Shown: positions 44,198 to 52,178, counted from the stretch's first letter. The stretch is 64,000 nt of DNA from RHKX01 sp041393495 (GCA_041393495.1 JAWKKA010000012.1:1-64000), one strand, 5' to 3'. Program-made: numbers and translations. The notes: a model not told the origin generated them from the sequence alone.

Positions 44198-44271
44198 GCC
44201 GGAGTAGCTCAGTTGGTTAGAGCAGCGGAATCATAATCCGCGTGTCGGGAGTTCGAGTCTCTCCTCCGGCA
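44198..44271 (+). tRNA. tRNA-Met (CAT anticodon, elongator type)
   Basis: 74 nt cloverleaf: acceptor stem GCCGGAG/CTCCGGC, D-arm AGCTCAGTTGGTTAGAGC, anticodon stem GCGGA/TCCGC with loop ATCATAA (anticodon CAT), T-arm with GTTCGAGTC, discriminator A. The first base pair is G-C, so it is not an initiator tRNA (which has a mismatch at 1-72). Strong resemblance to elongator Met; a lysidine-modified Ile2 tRNA is less likely. CCA is not encoded. Confidence 0.95.
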
Positions 44272-44283
44272 TCGAGCGATGGC

Positions 44284-44826
44284 TCACTTGTCCGGGGGAG
44301 GGTCGTCGAGCCTGCGCGCGCGGACGTCGAGGAGCAGGTCGACCTTGTCGGAGACCCCGGAGTCGAGAAGGCTCGCCGACTCGATCCCGAACTCGCTGCG
44401 GCGGAGGACGCCGCGGGCGCGGAGCCTGGCGCGGTCCGGTCCGCCGTCGGGCTCGACCGTGACGTGGAGTCGGAGCGGCCGGGTCGTTCCGGCGATCGTG
44501 ATCGACCCGGCGATCAAGACCGCGCCGTCATCGGCCGGCTCGACGCGCTCGGAGGCGAAGCGGATCTCCGGATGCCGGTCGGAATCGAAGAAGCCGGGGC
44601 CGCGCAGGTTCGCGTCGCGGATGGGCTCGCCGGTATCGACGCTCGCGGCGCGAACGGCGCCGGACGCGGCGAGCCCGTCGTCGGTGCGCTCGACGGTGCC
44701 CTCGAAGTCCGTGAACCGTCCCCGCACCGTGGCCACGAGCATGTGCTTGATCGCGAACCCCACGGTCGTCCGGGACGGGTCGATCGCCCACCGGCCGGTC
44801 GCGAGGAGCTCGGTCGCGCCGCTCAC
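44284..44826 (-). CDS. YceI family lipid/isoprenoid-binding protein
   Basis: 180 aa. GRWAIDPSRTTVGFAIKHMLVATVRGRFTDFEGTV is the standard YceI N-terminus; DIRDANLRGPGFF-like (EPIRDANLRGPGFFDSDRHPEIRFAS) and GSITIAGTTRPLRLHV follow. The fold is a lipocalin-like barrel that binds polyisoprenoids or fatty amides. No signal peptide, so cytoplasmic. The ATG overlaps the amine-oxidase stop by 4 nt; the pair forms an operon that ends 13 bp from the convergent tRNA. Confidence 0.92.
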   Translation of the reverse strand: MSGATELLATGRWAIDPSRTTVGFAIKHMLVATVRGRFTDFEGTVERTDDGLAASGAVRAASVDTGEPIRDANLRGPGFFDSDRHPEIRFASERVEPADDGAVLIAGSITIAGTTRPLRLHVTVEPDGGPDRARLRARGVLRRSEFGIESASLLDSGVSDKVDLLLDVRARRLDDPPPDK

Positions 44827-46340
44827 GGCCGCGCTCCTGCGGGGTCGTCCGCCCGGGCGGTGCCGGCTGTGGGGACGCCCGTCCCCGCGGCGGGCGCTCC
44901 CGCCCGCTCAACCGCCCCGCTCGCGACCGATCCGTCGGCGAGCACCTCGGCGACGACCCGCTCCGCCGACTCGAGCGCGCCCTCCATGTAGCCGCTCCAC
45001 ACCGTCGCGGTCTCGGTGCCGGCCCAGTGGATCCGCCCGACGGGGGCGCGCAGGCTCGGCCCGTACCCGGTCCAGCCGCCGGCGCCGAAGCTCGACGTCG
45101 GGCCGCCCTGCGACCACGGCTCGTCGGCCCAGCTCCGCTCGAAGTAGTCCTCGGGGGCCGCCGCCGCGCCGCCGAACAGCCGCACGAACCCGTCGAGGAC
45201 GGCGTGGCGGCGCTCGCGCGGCCCCTGGCGGGACAGCGCCCGCGCGTCGGGACCGCCGACGAACCCGAGCAGGACGCCCGCCCGGCCGTCCTCGGGCGAG
45301 CAGTCGAAGGTCAGGGTCACGGGCCCGGCGTCGCTCACCGCCTCCCCCGAGCAGCCCGACTCGCGCCAGAACGGCCGCCCGTAGAGGGCGAAGCACTTGG
45401 TCAGCGTGCCGAGCGGCATCCGCTGGGCGAGTTGCCGGCGCAGGCCGGGGAGCTCAGGGGCGAAGTCGATCCGCGCCGTGAGCGCGGGCGGGATCGCGAT
45501 CACCGCCCGGCGCGCGGAGACGCTCAGGCCCGGCGACAGCAGCCGAACCCCTCCCCGCTCCTGAACGACCCGATCGACCGGCGTCGAGCGGAAGACCGTG
45601 GCTCCGAGCCGCTCGGCGAGGCCGAGCGCGAGCGCCTGCGCTCCGCTCGCGAAGCGGTCCTGCTGGGCGCCCCCCTCGGTATCGAGGAGCCGCGCGATGC
45701 CGCCGGCGCTCGATACGTAGAAGAGGACGTGGAGCAGCCCGAGCTCGTTCGGATCGGTGCCCCAGACCGTCCGCCCCGCGATCGCGAGCAGCTCGCGCCC
45801 GGTCCGGGTGCGGACGTGGCGGCGCATCCAGGTGTCGAACGTCTCCGCGTCGCGACGATGAGCATCGGGAGCCTCCCAGGGGCGGTCGGCCGCGACGCCG
45901 CGGGCGAGCCGGTCGATCCGCCGCCGGGCCCGGAGGAGGTCGAGCAGGACGATCGGGTTGAGCCGCGGGATCGTTCCGCGGTAGGTGCGGCGGCGACCGC
46001 GGAGCAGGAGGACGTTGTCGCCGATGTCGTAGGTCGGAAAGCGGTGCTCGCCGAGGTCCTGCGCCAGCGCGGCGAGGCGTTCGTGGCCGGCGCCCATCCA
46101 GGCCCCGCCCGCATCGGCGATCACCTCGCCGCCGAGCAGCTCGTTGCACAAGCGGCCGCCGACCCGGTCGCGCGCCTCGAGCACGGCGACCGTCGCGCCG
46201 GCCGCGCGCAGCGCCGTGGCGGCAGCGAGCCCCGCGAGCCCGGCGCCGACGACCCCGACATCGACCTCGAGCTCGGCTCGAGCCGGAGTCGCGCGTTCAG
46301 GGAAGTGGTTGCTCACGTCTGCGGTCCGCTCGGCAGTCAA
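44823..46340 (-). CDS. FAD-dependent amine oxidase
   Basis: 505 aa. FAD-binding GxGxxG motif in VGVVGAGLAGLAAATALRAAG (residues about 27-47) with the following ARDRVGGRL; substrate domain with WGTDPNELGLLHVLFYVSSAGG; C-terminal FAD motif GRIHWAGTETATVWSGYMEGALESAERV. This is the flavin monoamine oxidase layout; it oxidises an amine to an imine with oxygen as acceptor. The start shown is TTG; GTG nine codons later (VSNHFPE) is equally possible. The C-terminal Ala/Pro-rich tail is probably disordered. Confidence 0.9.
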   Translation of the reverse strand: MTAERTADVSNHFPERATPARAELEVDVGVVGAGLAGLAAATALRAAGATVAVLEARDRVGGRLCNELLGGEVIADAGGAWMGAGHERLAALAQDLGEHRFPTYDIGDNVLLLRGRRRTYRGTIPRLNPIVLLDLLRARRRIDRLARGVAADRPWEAPDAHRRDAETFDTWMRRHVRTRTGRELLAIAGRTVWGTDPNELGLLHVLFYVSSAGGIARLLDTEGGAQQDRFASGAQALALGLAERLGATVFRSTPVDRVVQERGGVRLLSPGLSVSARRAVIAIPPALTARIDFAPELPGLRRQLAQRMPLGTLTKCFALYGRPFWRESGCSGEAVSDAGPVTLTFDCSPEDGRAGVLLGFVGGPDARALSRQGPRERRHAVLDGFVRLFGGAAAAPEDYFERSWADEPWSQGGPTSSFGAGGWTGYGPSLRAPVGRIHWAGTETATVWSGYMEGALESAERVVAEVLADGSVASGAVERAGAPAAGTGVPTAGTARADDPAGARP

Positions 46341-46404
46341 GCCCGCCGCGCGCGCCGCTGCGCCGGTACCGGCTACTGATCCGGCTCCGCAGCGACCCGG
46401 AGGC

Positions 46405-47136
46405 TCAGGCCCCGCCGCCGCGCGTGCTGGCCCCGCCGCCCCCGGCGATCAGCTCGGCGAACGCGTCGAACCCACGGCTCGAGCGGGCGATCAGGTCGGG
46501 CTCGTGGCGCCGGGCGTCGGCGAGCAGCAGATCGCTCGCGTCCGGCCCGAGCGCCGCCTCCGCCTCGGCCGCCATCGCGGGCTCGGCCAGCCAGGAGCGG
46601 ACGAGCCGGCCGTCCGCCTCGGGGTGAAACAGCACGCCCCAGGCGCTGCCCGCCCGGAACGCCTGGCACCCGGTGCGGCTCGACGAGGCCACAAGCTCGG
46701 CGCCCGGAGGCGTGGGAAAGCCCTCGCCGTGCCAGTGGAGCACGGTCGTACGCGGCGCGAGCGGGCCGATGAGGGCATCGGTGGGCGCGTGGACATCCAC
46801 CGGCGCCCAGCCGAGCTCGGGCCCGTCGGCGGGACGTACCGGGGCGCCGAGGGCGCGGGCGATCAGCTGCGAGCCGAGGCAGATGCCGAGCAGGGGCAAC
46901 CGCCGCTCGAGCGCCCGCTCGATCCAGCGGACCTCGTCCGCGAGCCCCGGACGGGCCGCGGTGTCGTTGGCGCTCATCGGTCCGCCCATGAAGACCGCAG
47001 CCGCGACGGCGGCGTGGTCGGGGAGGCGCCCACCGGCCAGCGCGTTCACCCGCAGCGCCGGCCCCGCGCCGGCGAGGCGGTCGGCGATCCGGTGCGGGCC
47101 CTCCCAGGGCACGTGCTCGACGAAGAGCACGCTCAT
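46405..47136 (-). CDS. Class I glutamine amidotransferase-like protein
   Basis: 243 aa. Nucleophile motif LGICLGSQLIARAL with the catalytic Cys, and LFHPEAD with the catalytic His-x-Glu, so the triad is complete. VFMGGPMSAND is the oxyanion-loop segment. Proteins of this size (GMP-synthase-like GATase1, GuaA/GAT type) stand alone and often act on gamma-glutamyl compounds. Neighbouring the amine oxidase, it could belong to a gamma-glutamyl-amine (polyamine) breakdown route (inference). Confidence 0.88.
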   Translation of the reverse strand: MSVLFVEHVPWEGPHRIADRLAGAGPALRVNALAGGRLPDHAAVAAAVFMGGPMSANDTAARPGLADEVRWIERALERRLPLLGICLGSQLIARALGAPVRPADGPELGWAPVDVHAPTDALIGPLAPRTTVLHWHGEGFPTPPGAELVASSSRTGCQAFRAGSAWGVLFHPEADGRLVRSWLAEPAMAAEAEAALGPDASDLLLADARRHEPDLIARSSRGFDAFAELIAGGGGASTRGGGA

Positions 47137-47298
47137 CGCCGCGTGCCTCCGGCCGGCGGCGCCGATGCGGATGGCGGAATCATCCCGCGGGACGGTAGGC
47201 GACGAGCGGGGGCGCTGCGGCCAGCCGGCGACGGGCGGGCGAGCGATCGGAGCGCATCCACCGCGTCGATCGGGCCCAACCCTCGCACCGGCCTCCGG
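47137..47298. other. 162-bp gap without recognisable elements
   Basis: Between the GATase gene start and the end of the methyltransferase gene (both minus). No hairpin, promoter box or small frame stood out. Confidence 0.4.
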
Positions 47299-48069
47299 TC
47301 AGCTCCGGATCGCAAGCAGCGAGATGCTCACGACGCCGTACTTCCCGGTCGCGTTGCCGGCCCGTTCCGAGACGAACCCGTACTCGGCGTTCTCGCGCCA
47401 GGTCGTGATCTCGAACCCCGCGCCCTCGATCGCCTCGCGGTAGCGGTCGCTCTGCATCGCCCCACCGATGCAGGCGGCCCACAGCGACGCGTCGCAGGTG
47501 ACGCCCTCGGGGAGCTGCCTGGCGCTGACGATGTCGGCGAGCGCGAGCCGCCCGGCAGGCCGCAGCGCGCGGGCGGCGGCGGCGAACACCGCCGGCTTGT
47601 CGGGCGAGAGGTTGATGACGCCGTTCGAGATCACGCAGTCGATGCTGCCGTCCTCGACCGGCGGTCGCTCGATGTAGCCGGAGCGGAACTCGACGTTCCC
47701 GAAGCCGCCTCCGGCGGCGAGCCGCCGGGCCTTGTCGATCTGGGCGTCGGTCATGTCGACGCCGACGACGCGATCGGCGTGGAGCGCCGCGGCGAAGCTG
47801 TCGGTTCCGGATCCGCTGCCGAGATCGAGGACGGTAGCGCCGGGACCGACGTCCGCGAGGTCGAGGAAGTAGCCGACCCCGGCGAACGAGTCGATCGCGT
47901 CGGCAGGGATGCGGTCGAGCTCGGCGGGCGGATACCCCAACCGCTCGGCGAGCGGCCGGCCGGTCTCGAAGTGGAACTCGTGCCCGGGCTCGAGCGTGAC
48001 CTCCTCGTACATCCGCTTGACGCGCTGCTCGAGCTCGGTCCTGTCGAGCTGGCTGGTCGTGGCCGTCAT
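47299..48069 (-). CDS. ArsM-like SAM-dependent methyltransferase
   Basis: 256 aa from ATG 48069, with GGAGGGC upstream and a 4-nt overlap with the regulator stop. SAM motif VLDLGSGSGTDSF (about 77-89), VVGVDMTDAQIDKAR, and the segment DCVISNGVINLSPDKPAVFAAAARAL shared with arsenite methyltransferases. In ArsM that segment is SNCVINLS; here Cys is Gly. A later Cys remains in WAACIGGAM, but the N-terminal Cys pair is missing, so As(III) binding through three thiols is not possible. It may methylate another soft nucleophile such as a thiol or sulfide (inference from the neighbours). Confidence 0.83.
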   Translation of the reverse strand: MTATTSQLDRTELEQRVKRMYEEVTLEPGHEFHFETGRPLAERLGYPPAELDRIPADAIDSFAGVGYFLDLADVGPGATVLDLGSGSGTDSFAAALHADRVVGVDMTDAQIDKARRLAAGGGFGNVEFRSGYIERPPVEDGSIDCVISNGVINLSPDKPAVFAAAARALRPAGRLALADIVSARQLPEGVTCDASLWAACIGGAMQSDRYREAIEGAGFEITTWRENAEYGFVSERAGNATGKYGVVSISLLAIRS

Positions 48070-48746
48070 GCTGCCCTCCGTTCGGTTGTCGTCTCTCCCT
48101 GAGCAAGCTTCCATTCCGGCCATCCGCCCTCGAGGCGGCGGGCCGGACGCCCGGCGGCGCGGAGCCTGCGAACCGCTTCGTGTGCGTAGGCGCAGAACCG
48201 CCCGCGGCAGTAGGCGACGATCTCGGCGCCCTCCGGCAGCTCGGCGAGACGCTCGGCAAGCTGCCCGATCGGGATCGAGACGGCGCCCTCGATGTGGCCG
48301 GCCTCGAACTCGACGTCGGGGCGGACATCGACGAGGACGACGTCACCCGTCCGCAGCCGGGCGGCGAGCTCCTCGCGGGCGATCGTCTCGACGGGCTCGC
48401 CGAGATAGTCGCGGGCGGCGCGCTCGACCTCGGCGATCCGGCCCGCCGCGATCGCCTGCACCGCGGACCAGAGCTCGATCACGTCGTCGCCGGCGAGCGC
48501 GTAGCGCACCCGCGTCCCCTCCCGCCGGCGCTCGACGACGCCGGCCGCGTAGAGCGCCTGCAGGTGTTGTGAGGTGTTCGCGCTCGACTGCCCGGTCGCG
48601 TCGGCGAGCGCCTCGACCGTCCGCGGTCCCTGGGCGAGGAGGTCGATCAGCGCCAGCCGCCGCGGGCTTGCGAACGCCTTGCCCATCCGGGCGATCGCCT
48701 CGAACATGGCTTCCTTGGCCGGTCCCGAGCTATCCACCCTTGCCAT
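48066..48746 (-). CDS. ArsR-family regulator fused to a rhodanese domain
   Basis: 226 aa. Residues 15-90 form an ArsR winged helix (FASPRRLALIDLLAQGPRTVEALAD ... NTSQHLQALYAAGVVERRREGTRV). Residues 120-215 are a rhodanese domain with the active loop YCRGRFC (Cys180, Cys185). The ArsR part has no Cys, so the metal-binding ELCVCDL motif is absent; sensing must use the rhodanese cysteines, probably persulfide. It sits divergent to a persulfide-dioxygenase-like gene and overlaps a methyltransferase gene. The ATG at 48746 is 7 nt from a good -10 box; a second ATG at 48707 with AAGGA is possible. Confidence 0.9.
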   Translation of the reverse strand: MARVDSSGPAKEAMFEAIARMGKAFASPRRLALIDLLAQGPRTVEALADATGQSSANTSQHLQALYAAGVVERRREGTRVRYALAGDDVIELWSAVQAIAAGRIAEVERAARDYLGEPVETIAREELAARLRTGDVVLVDVRPDVEFEAGHIEGAVSIPIGQLAERLAELPEGAEIVAYCRGRFCAYAHEAVRRLRAAGRPARRLEGGWPEWKLAQGETTTERRAA

Positions 48747-48753
48747 CCTTGCT

Positions 48754-48782
48754 ATTCAAGCATTCTATTGATAACTTGTCAA
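48754..48782 (-). promoter_or_regulatory. Promoter of the ArsR-rhodanese gene (TTGACA-N17-TTGAAT)
   Basis: Minus strand -35 TTGACA (48777-48782) is a perfect consensus, 17 nt before -10 TTGAAT (48754-48759), which ends 7 nt before the ATG at 48746. TCAA-N8-TTGA symmetry (ATTCAA ... TTGAT, about 48754-48772) overlaps it and is a likely self-operator that would also control the divergent gene. This AT-rich 65-bp gap stands out in composition. Confidence 0.6.
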
Positions 48783-48811
48783 GCCCGACCGCTCGAACCC
48801 GGAGGTCCAGC

Positions 48812-49576
48812 ATGCATTTCCGCCAGCTCCTGAACGACGAGACCGCCTGCGCGTCCTACCTGCTCGGCTGCAAGAGCAAGGGCAGGCTCGCCGTCGTCGA
48901 TCCCCACGCCGACCTGGTCGACCGGTACATCGCCGCAGCGCACGGACAGGGGGCCGAGATCGCCGCCGTGATCGAGACCCACCTGCAGGCCGACCACGTA
49001 TCCGGCCTGCCCGAGCTCGTCGAGCGGACGGGCGCGACCCCCTACCTGCCCGCGGGCGCCGGCGTCGAGTTCGAGCACCATCCGCTCGCTGACGGCGAGG
49101 CCGTGCAGGTCGGCAACACCGAGATCGTCGCGATCGCAACCCCCGGGCACGCCGGCGCCCACCACGCCTACGTCGTCACCGACCACGCCAGGGTCGACGA
49201 GCCCTGGTTCGTGCTCACCGGCGATGCGCTGCTGGTCGGCGACGCAGGCCGTCCCGACCTACACGCACACGGCGACCGCACGGTGGAAGAGATGGCGCGA
49301 ACGCTCTATCGCTCGATCACCGAGCGGCTTCTGGCCCTACCCGATCACCTGCTCCTCTACCCGGCCCACTACGCGGGCTCGGTCTGCGGTCGCGGGCTCT
49401 CCGGCCATCCGGCATCGACCGTCGGGTTCGAGCGCCGCCACAACCAGGCGGTTCAGTTCGAGTCGGAGGACGCCTTCGTGGCGGCACTGGTCCGCGACAT
49501 CCCGCCGGCCCCCGAGCAGCAGGCCGAGATCGTCGCCGCCAACCGGGCCGGACGGGTGCTGACAGCACCGGGTTGA
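48812..49576 (+). CDS. Persulfide-dioxygenase-like MBL-fold protein
   Basis: 254 aa from ATG 48812 with GGAGGT 6 nt upstream. ETHLQADHVSGLPEL (residues 56-70) replaces the usual T-H-x-H-x-D-H by H-L-Q-A-D-H, losing one His ligand; IATPGHAGAHHAYV and LLTGDALLVGDAGRPDLH-type (TGDALLVGDAGRPDL) and LYPAHYAGSVCGRGLSGHPASTVGFER complete the ETHE1-like pattern. ETHE1 enzymes oxidise glutathione persulfide to sulfite with one iron ion. Divergent to the ArsR-rhodanese regulator, as in sulfide-stress loci. Confidence 0.88.
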   Translation: MHFRQLLNDETACASYLLGCKSKGRLAVVDPHADLVDRYIAAAHGQGAEIAAVIETHLQADHVSGLPELVERTGATPYLPAGAGVEFEHHPLADGEAVQVGNTEIVAIATPGHAGAHHAYVVTDHARVDEPWFVLTGDALLVGDAGRPDLHAHGDRTVEEMARTLYRSITERLLALPDHLLLYPAHYAGSVCGRGLSGHPASTVGFERRHNQAVQFESEDAFVAALVRDIPPAPEQQAEIVAANRAGRVLTAPG

Positions 49577-49578
49577 CC

Positions 49579-51054
49579 ATGGCCGAGGTCCGCCTCGGCC
49601 TGCGCGAGAACCTCGCGCAGTTCTCGCTGCTCGTCGCCGTCAACGCGTTCGTCGGGGCCATGGTCGGCCTCGAGCGCTCGACGCTGCCGCTGATCGGCAC
49701 CGACGACTTCGGCCTCACCTCGAGCGCCACCGTCCTCTCGTTCATCGTCGCCTTCGGCTTCGCGAAGGCGTTCACCAACCTCGGCGCGGGGACGCTCGCA
49801 CACCGGATCGGCCGTCGCCGGCTGCTGATCGTGGGCTGGGCCGTGGCCCTGCCGGTGCCGGTGCTGGTCGCGGTCGCGCCGTCGTGGGACTGGATCGTCG
49901 CCGCCAACCTCTTCCTCGGAGTCAACCAGGGCCTCGCCTGGTCGATGACCGTGGTCATGAAGATCGACCTCGTCGGCCCCGAGCGGCGCGGGTTCGCCCT
50001 GGGCCTGAACGAGTCGGCCGGGTACGGCGGCCTCGCGCTGGCGGCAGCCCTCAGCGGCTGGCTGGCCGCCGAGCTCGCTGCCCGCGATGTGCTCGTCAGC
50101 GCGGGGGCCGCGATCGCCGTCCTCGGGCTCGTCACGTCGGCGTTCTTCGTCCGCGACACGGTCGGGCACGTGGCGCTCGAGCAGGAGCGTGACCACGGAG
50201 AGAGATACGACGACGTCTCCCCGCCCTCCATCGCGAACGCGTTTGCGGCCGCCACCTATCGCGATCCCGCGATGCGCTCCTGCTCGCAGGCCGGTCTCGT
50301 CAACAACCTGAACGACGCCCTCGCATGGGGCCTGTTCCCGCTCTTTCTAGCCGCGCGGGGCGCGAGCCCCGGGGCGATCGGTCTGATCGCGGGCATCTAC
50401 CCCGGGGTCTGGGCGCTCGGCCAGCTCTGGACCGGGCACTGGTCGGACAGGGTCGGGCGCAAGCCGCTGATCGTCGCCGGGATGCTCCTGCAGGCCGCCT
50501 CGCTGGCCCTGCTCGCGATCTCGGACGGAGAGCTCGCCCTCGCCGCGGTCGCGGCTGCCGGGCAGGGCGCGGGCACGGCCCTCGTCTACCCGACCCTGAT
50601 CGCCGCCGTCTCGGACGCGACGACGCCGGTGGCCCGGCCGGCGATGGTCGGCGTGTACCGGTTCTGGCGCGATATGGGATTCGCCGTCGGCGGGCTGCTG
50701 GTCGGAGTGCTCGCGGATCGGATCGACGCCACCGGAGCGATCGCGGTCGTCGCCGCGCTCACCGCCGGGTCCGGTCTCTGGGTGCTCTTCGCGATGCCGA
50801 CCCAGCAGCCCCGACCGACGGGCTCAGCGAACATGCGCTCAGCACGCTCGGTACGAGCGGCCCCGGCGACGGCGCCCCGCCCGACGCGGCCGCTCCCGCA
50901 ACCTGAGCGGGGCGGAGCTCAGCCAGCGAGCCGGCGGGTGAGCTCGGCGGCGGGCGCGACGTCGTCGATTCGCAGGACGGACTCCCCCGCGAACAGCGGG
51001 GCCGCGTCCGTGAAGCGGTCGGCGTCGCCCCGCAACGGCGAGGTCGGCCCGTAG
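49579..51054 (+). CDS. MFS transporter
   Basis: About 491 aa from ATG 49579; a TTG at 49573 overlaps the upstream stop. Twelve helices; the MFS A-type motif GTLAHRIGRRRLL lies between helices 2 and 3 and its second-half copy GHWSDRVGRKPLIV between 8 and 9. Substrate unknown. Beyond the last helix (about residue 410, LWVLFAMPTQQPRP) an Arg/Ala/Ser-rich tail of about 80 residues runs antisense through the convergent monooxygenase gene (136-nt overlap), so the authentic end may lie earlier. A frameshift near 50800-50900 is conceivable: another plus frame stops at 50906, before the neighbour. Confidence 0.8.
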   Translation: MAEVRLGLRENLAQFSLLVAVNAFVGAMVGLERSTLPLIGTDDFGLTSSATVLSFIVAFGFAKAFTNLGAGTLAHRIGRRRLLIVGWAVALPVPVLVAVAPSWDWIVAANLFLGVNQGLAWSMTVVMKIDLVGPERRGFALGLNESAGYGGLALAAALSGWLAAELAARDVLVSAGAAIAVLGLVTSAFFVRDTVGHVALEQERDHGERYDDVSPPSIANAFAAATYRDPAMRSCSQAGLVNNLNDALAWGLFPLFLAARGASPGAIGLIAGIYPGVWALGQLWTGHWSDRVGRKPLIVAGMLLQAASLALLAISDGELALAAVAAAGQGAGTALVYPTLIAAVSDATTPVARPAMVGVYRFWRDMGFAVGGLLVGVLADRIDATGAIAVVAALTAGSGLWVLFAMPTQQPRPTGSANMRSARSVRAAPATAPRPTRPLPQPERGGAQPASRRVSSAAGATSSIRRTDSPANSGAASVKRSASPRNGEVGP

Positions 51055-51884
51055 AACGGCAGCCCCGGACGTTGCAGCCGGCTCGCCCGCCTGACGGCGG
51101 CGACGGGCAGGCGCGATCCCAGCGGGGCCGAGAGGCGGTTGAGCGCCCGCACCGCCGCGGGCGGACGCCCGTCGGGTCCCGCCCAGCGCTCGGTCGCGGC
51201 GTTCGCGATCACGCGGTGTGAAGCCGCCGGCCAGCCGAGTCCGAACAGCTCGGTGAGCATGGTCGCGCTCGCCCCGAGGAGGCGACGCTTGTACTCATCG
51301 TGGGCCGGACACTCGTCGCTGAGCAGAAAGCGCGTTCCCGCGACGGCCGCTGCCGCGCCGGCGGCGAGCGCGCCACTGACATCGTCCGGCCCGGCGATCC
51401 CCCCGGCGAGGAGCACCGGGAAGTCGCGGGGAAGCGCGGCCCGGGTCCGCTCGAGCAGCTCGATCGCGGGCAGCTCGCCGCGAACGTGGCCCCCGGCCTC
51501 GACGCCCTGCGCGATCACCGCGTCCGCGCCAGCCCGCTGCGCCGCCACCGCCTCCCCGACCGAGCCGCATTGGTGGATCCACAAGCGCGGCGTCCGTCGC
51601 GCGGGACGCCCCCAGAACGTCACCACGGCATCGGCCTCGCCCGCCGCCCGCCAGTGGCCGGGACGGGCGAACGGGAGCAGCAGGTTGACGGCGATCGGCT
51701 TCGCGGTGAGCCGGCGCGCGGCGCCGATCTCCGCCCGCAGCGCGGACGGGTCGAGGATCCCGATCGTGCCGAGGCCGCCGGCCTCGGAAACGGCTGCGGC
51801 GAGCTCGTGCGCCGCCGTGCCGCCACCCATCCCGGCCTGGACGACCGGCAGCCCGATCCCGATCCGCTCGAGCAGCCGGCTCAT
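50919..51884 (-). CDS. Nitronate monooxygenase (2-nitropropane dioxygenase family)
   Basis: 321 aa TIM barrel. VVQAGMGGGTAAHELAAAVSEAGGLGTIG is the family start; FMN-site segments include HQCGSVGEAVAAQRAGADAVIAQGVEAGGH with the catalytic His, PVLLAGGIAG and GTRFLLSDECPAH. It oxidises alkyl nitronates with O2, or serves as a related FMN reductase. A TAGCTT -10 box ends 6 nt before the ATG. The 3' end overlaps the extended MFS tail. Confidence 0.9.
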   Translation of the reverse strand: MSRLLERIGIGLPVVQAGMGGGTAAHELAAAVSEAGGLGTIGILDPSALRAEIGAARRLTAKPIAVNLLLPFARPGHWRAAGEADAVVTFWGRPARRTPRLWIHQCGSVGEAVAAQRAGADAVIAQGVEAGGHVRGELPAIELLERTRAALPRDFPVLLAGGIAGPDDVSGALAAGAAAAVAGTRFLLSDECPAHDEYKRRLLGASATMLTELFGLGWPAASHRVIANAATERWAGPDGRPPAAVRALNRLSAPLGSRLPVAAVRRASRLQRPGLPFYGPTSPLRGDADRFTDAAPLFAGESVLRIDDVAPAAELTRRLAG

Positions 51885-51890
51885 GAGGGA

Positions 51891-51896
51891 AAGCTA
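51891..51896 (-). promoter_or_regulatory. -10 box (TAGCTT) of the nitronate monooxygenase gene
   Basis: TAGCTT on the minus strand ends 6 nt before the ATG at 51884; the gene would be leaderless. Confidence 0.45.
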
Positions 51897-51970
51897 GCCG
51901 CCCCTGTGGTTGGCGGCCGGGAGACCACCGCCCGTCCGCGAGCCGGGACGCGGCGTCGCGCGGCGGTGGC

Positions 51971-52108
51971 TCAGTCGCGTGCGGGCGGCGGGGGCTGCGA
52001 GTCCTTGGCGTCCTTGGCGGGGCCGGAGCGCAGCTCCTTGACCGCGTATGCGGCTTGGGCCATGACGGCCGCGTCGAGAACCCCGAAGCAGAGCATGACT
52101 GGTGACAT
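51971..52108 (-). CDS. 45-aa small protein with near-perfect ribosome site
   Basis: ATG at 52108 preceded at 7 nt by AAGGAGGT, the best ribosome site in the window. The product begins with a hydrophobic stretch (MSPVMLCFGVLDAAVMAQAAYAVKEL) long enough for one short helix, followed by a charged, Pro-rich tail (KDAKDSQPPPPARD). One Cys at position 7. No family recognised. The leader carries two perfect hairpins, suggesting regulated translation. It precedes the nitronate monooxygenase gene by 86 nt on the same strand. Confidence 0.6.
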   Translation of the reverse strand: MSPVMLCFGVLDAAVMAQAAYAVKELRSGPAKDAKDSQPPPPARD

Positions 52109-52130
52109 TGGCCTGACCTCCTTGGTTGCG

Positions 52131-52178
52131 ACCGGCGTCGCGCCGGTACAGGGATGATTCCCCGCCGGACGGGGAATC
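52131..52178 (-). promoter_or_regulatory. Two perfect hairpins in the leader of the 45-aa gene
   Basis: Hairpin A (52131-52147): ACCGGCG / CGCCGGT, 7-bp stem, 3-nt loop. Hairpin B (52156-52178): GATTCCCCG / CGGGGAATC, 9-bp stem, 5-nt loop. Both lie between the ribosome site (52116-52123) and about 52180. They could be a leader RNA switch or, for B, an operator. Loops do not match the ACGR loops of the guanidine-II riboswitch. Confidence 0.5.

Noticed and set aside
44198..44271. Initiator tRNA-fMet
   Set aside because: Position 1-72 is a regular G-C pair and the anticodon stem lacks the three G-C pairs of initiators; it reads as elongator Met.
52131..52178. Guanidine-II (mini-ykkC) riboswitch from two tandem hairpins
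   Set aside because: The loops are CGA and TCCGG, not ACGR, and the stem spacing differs.
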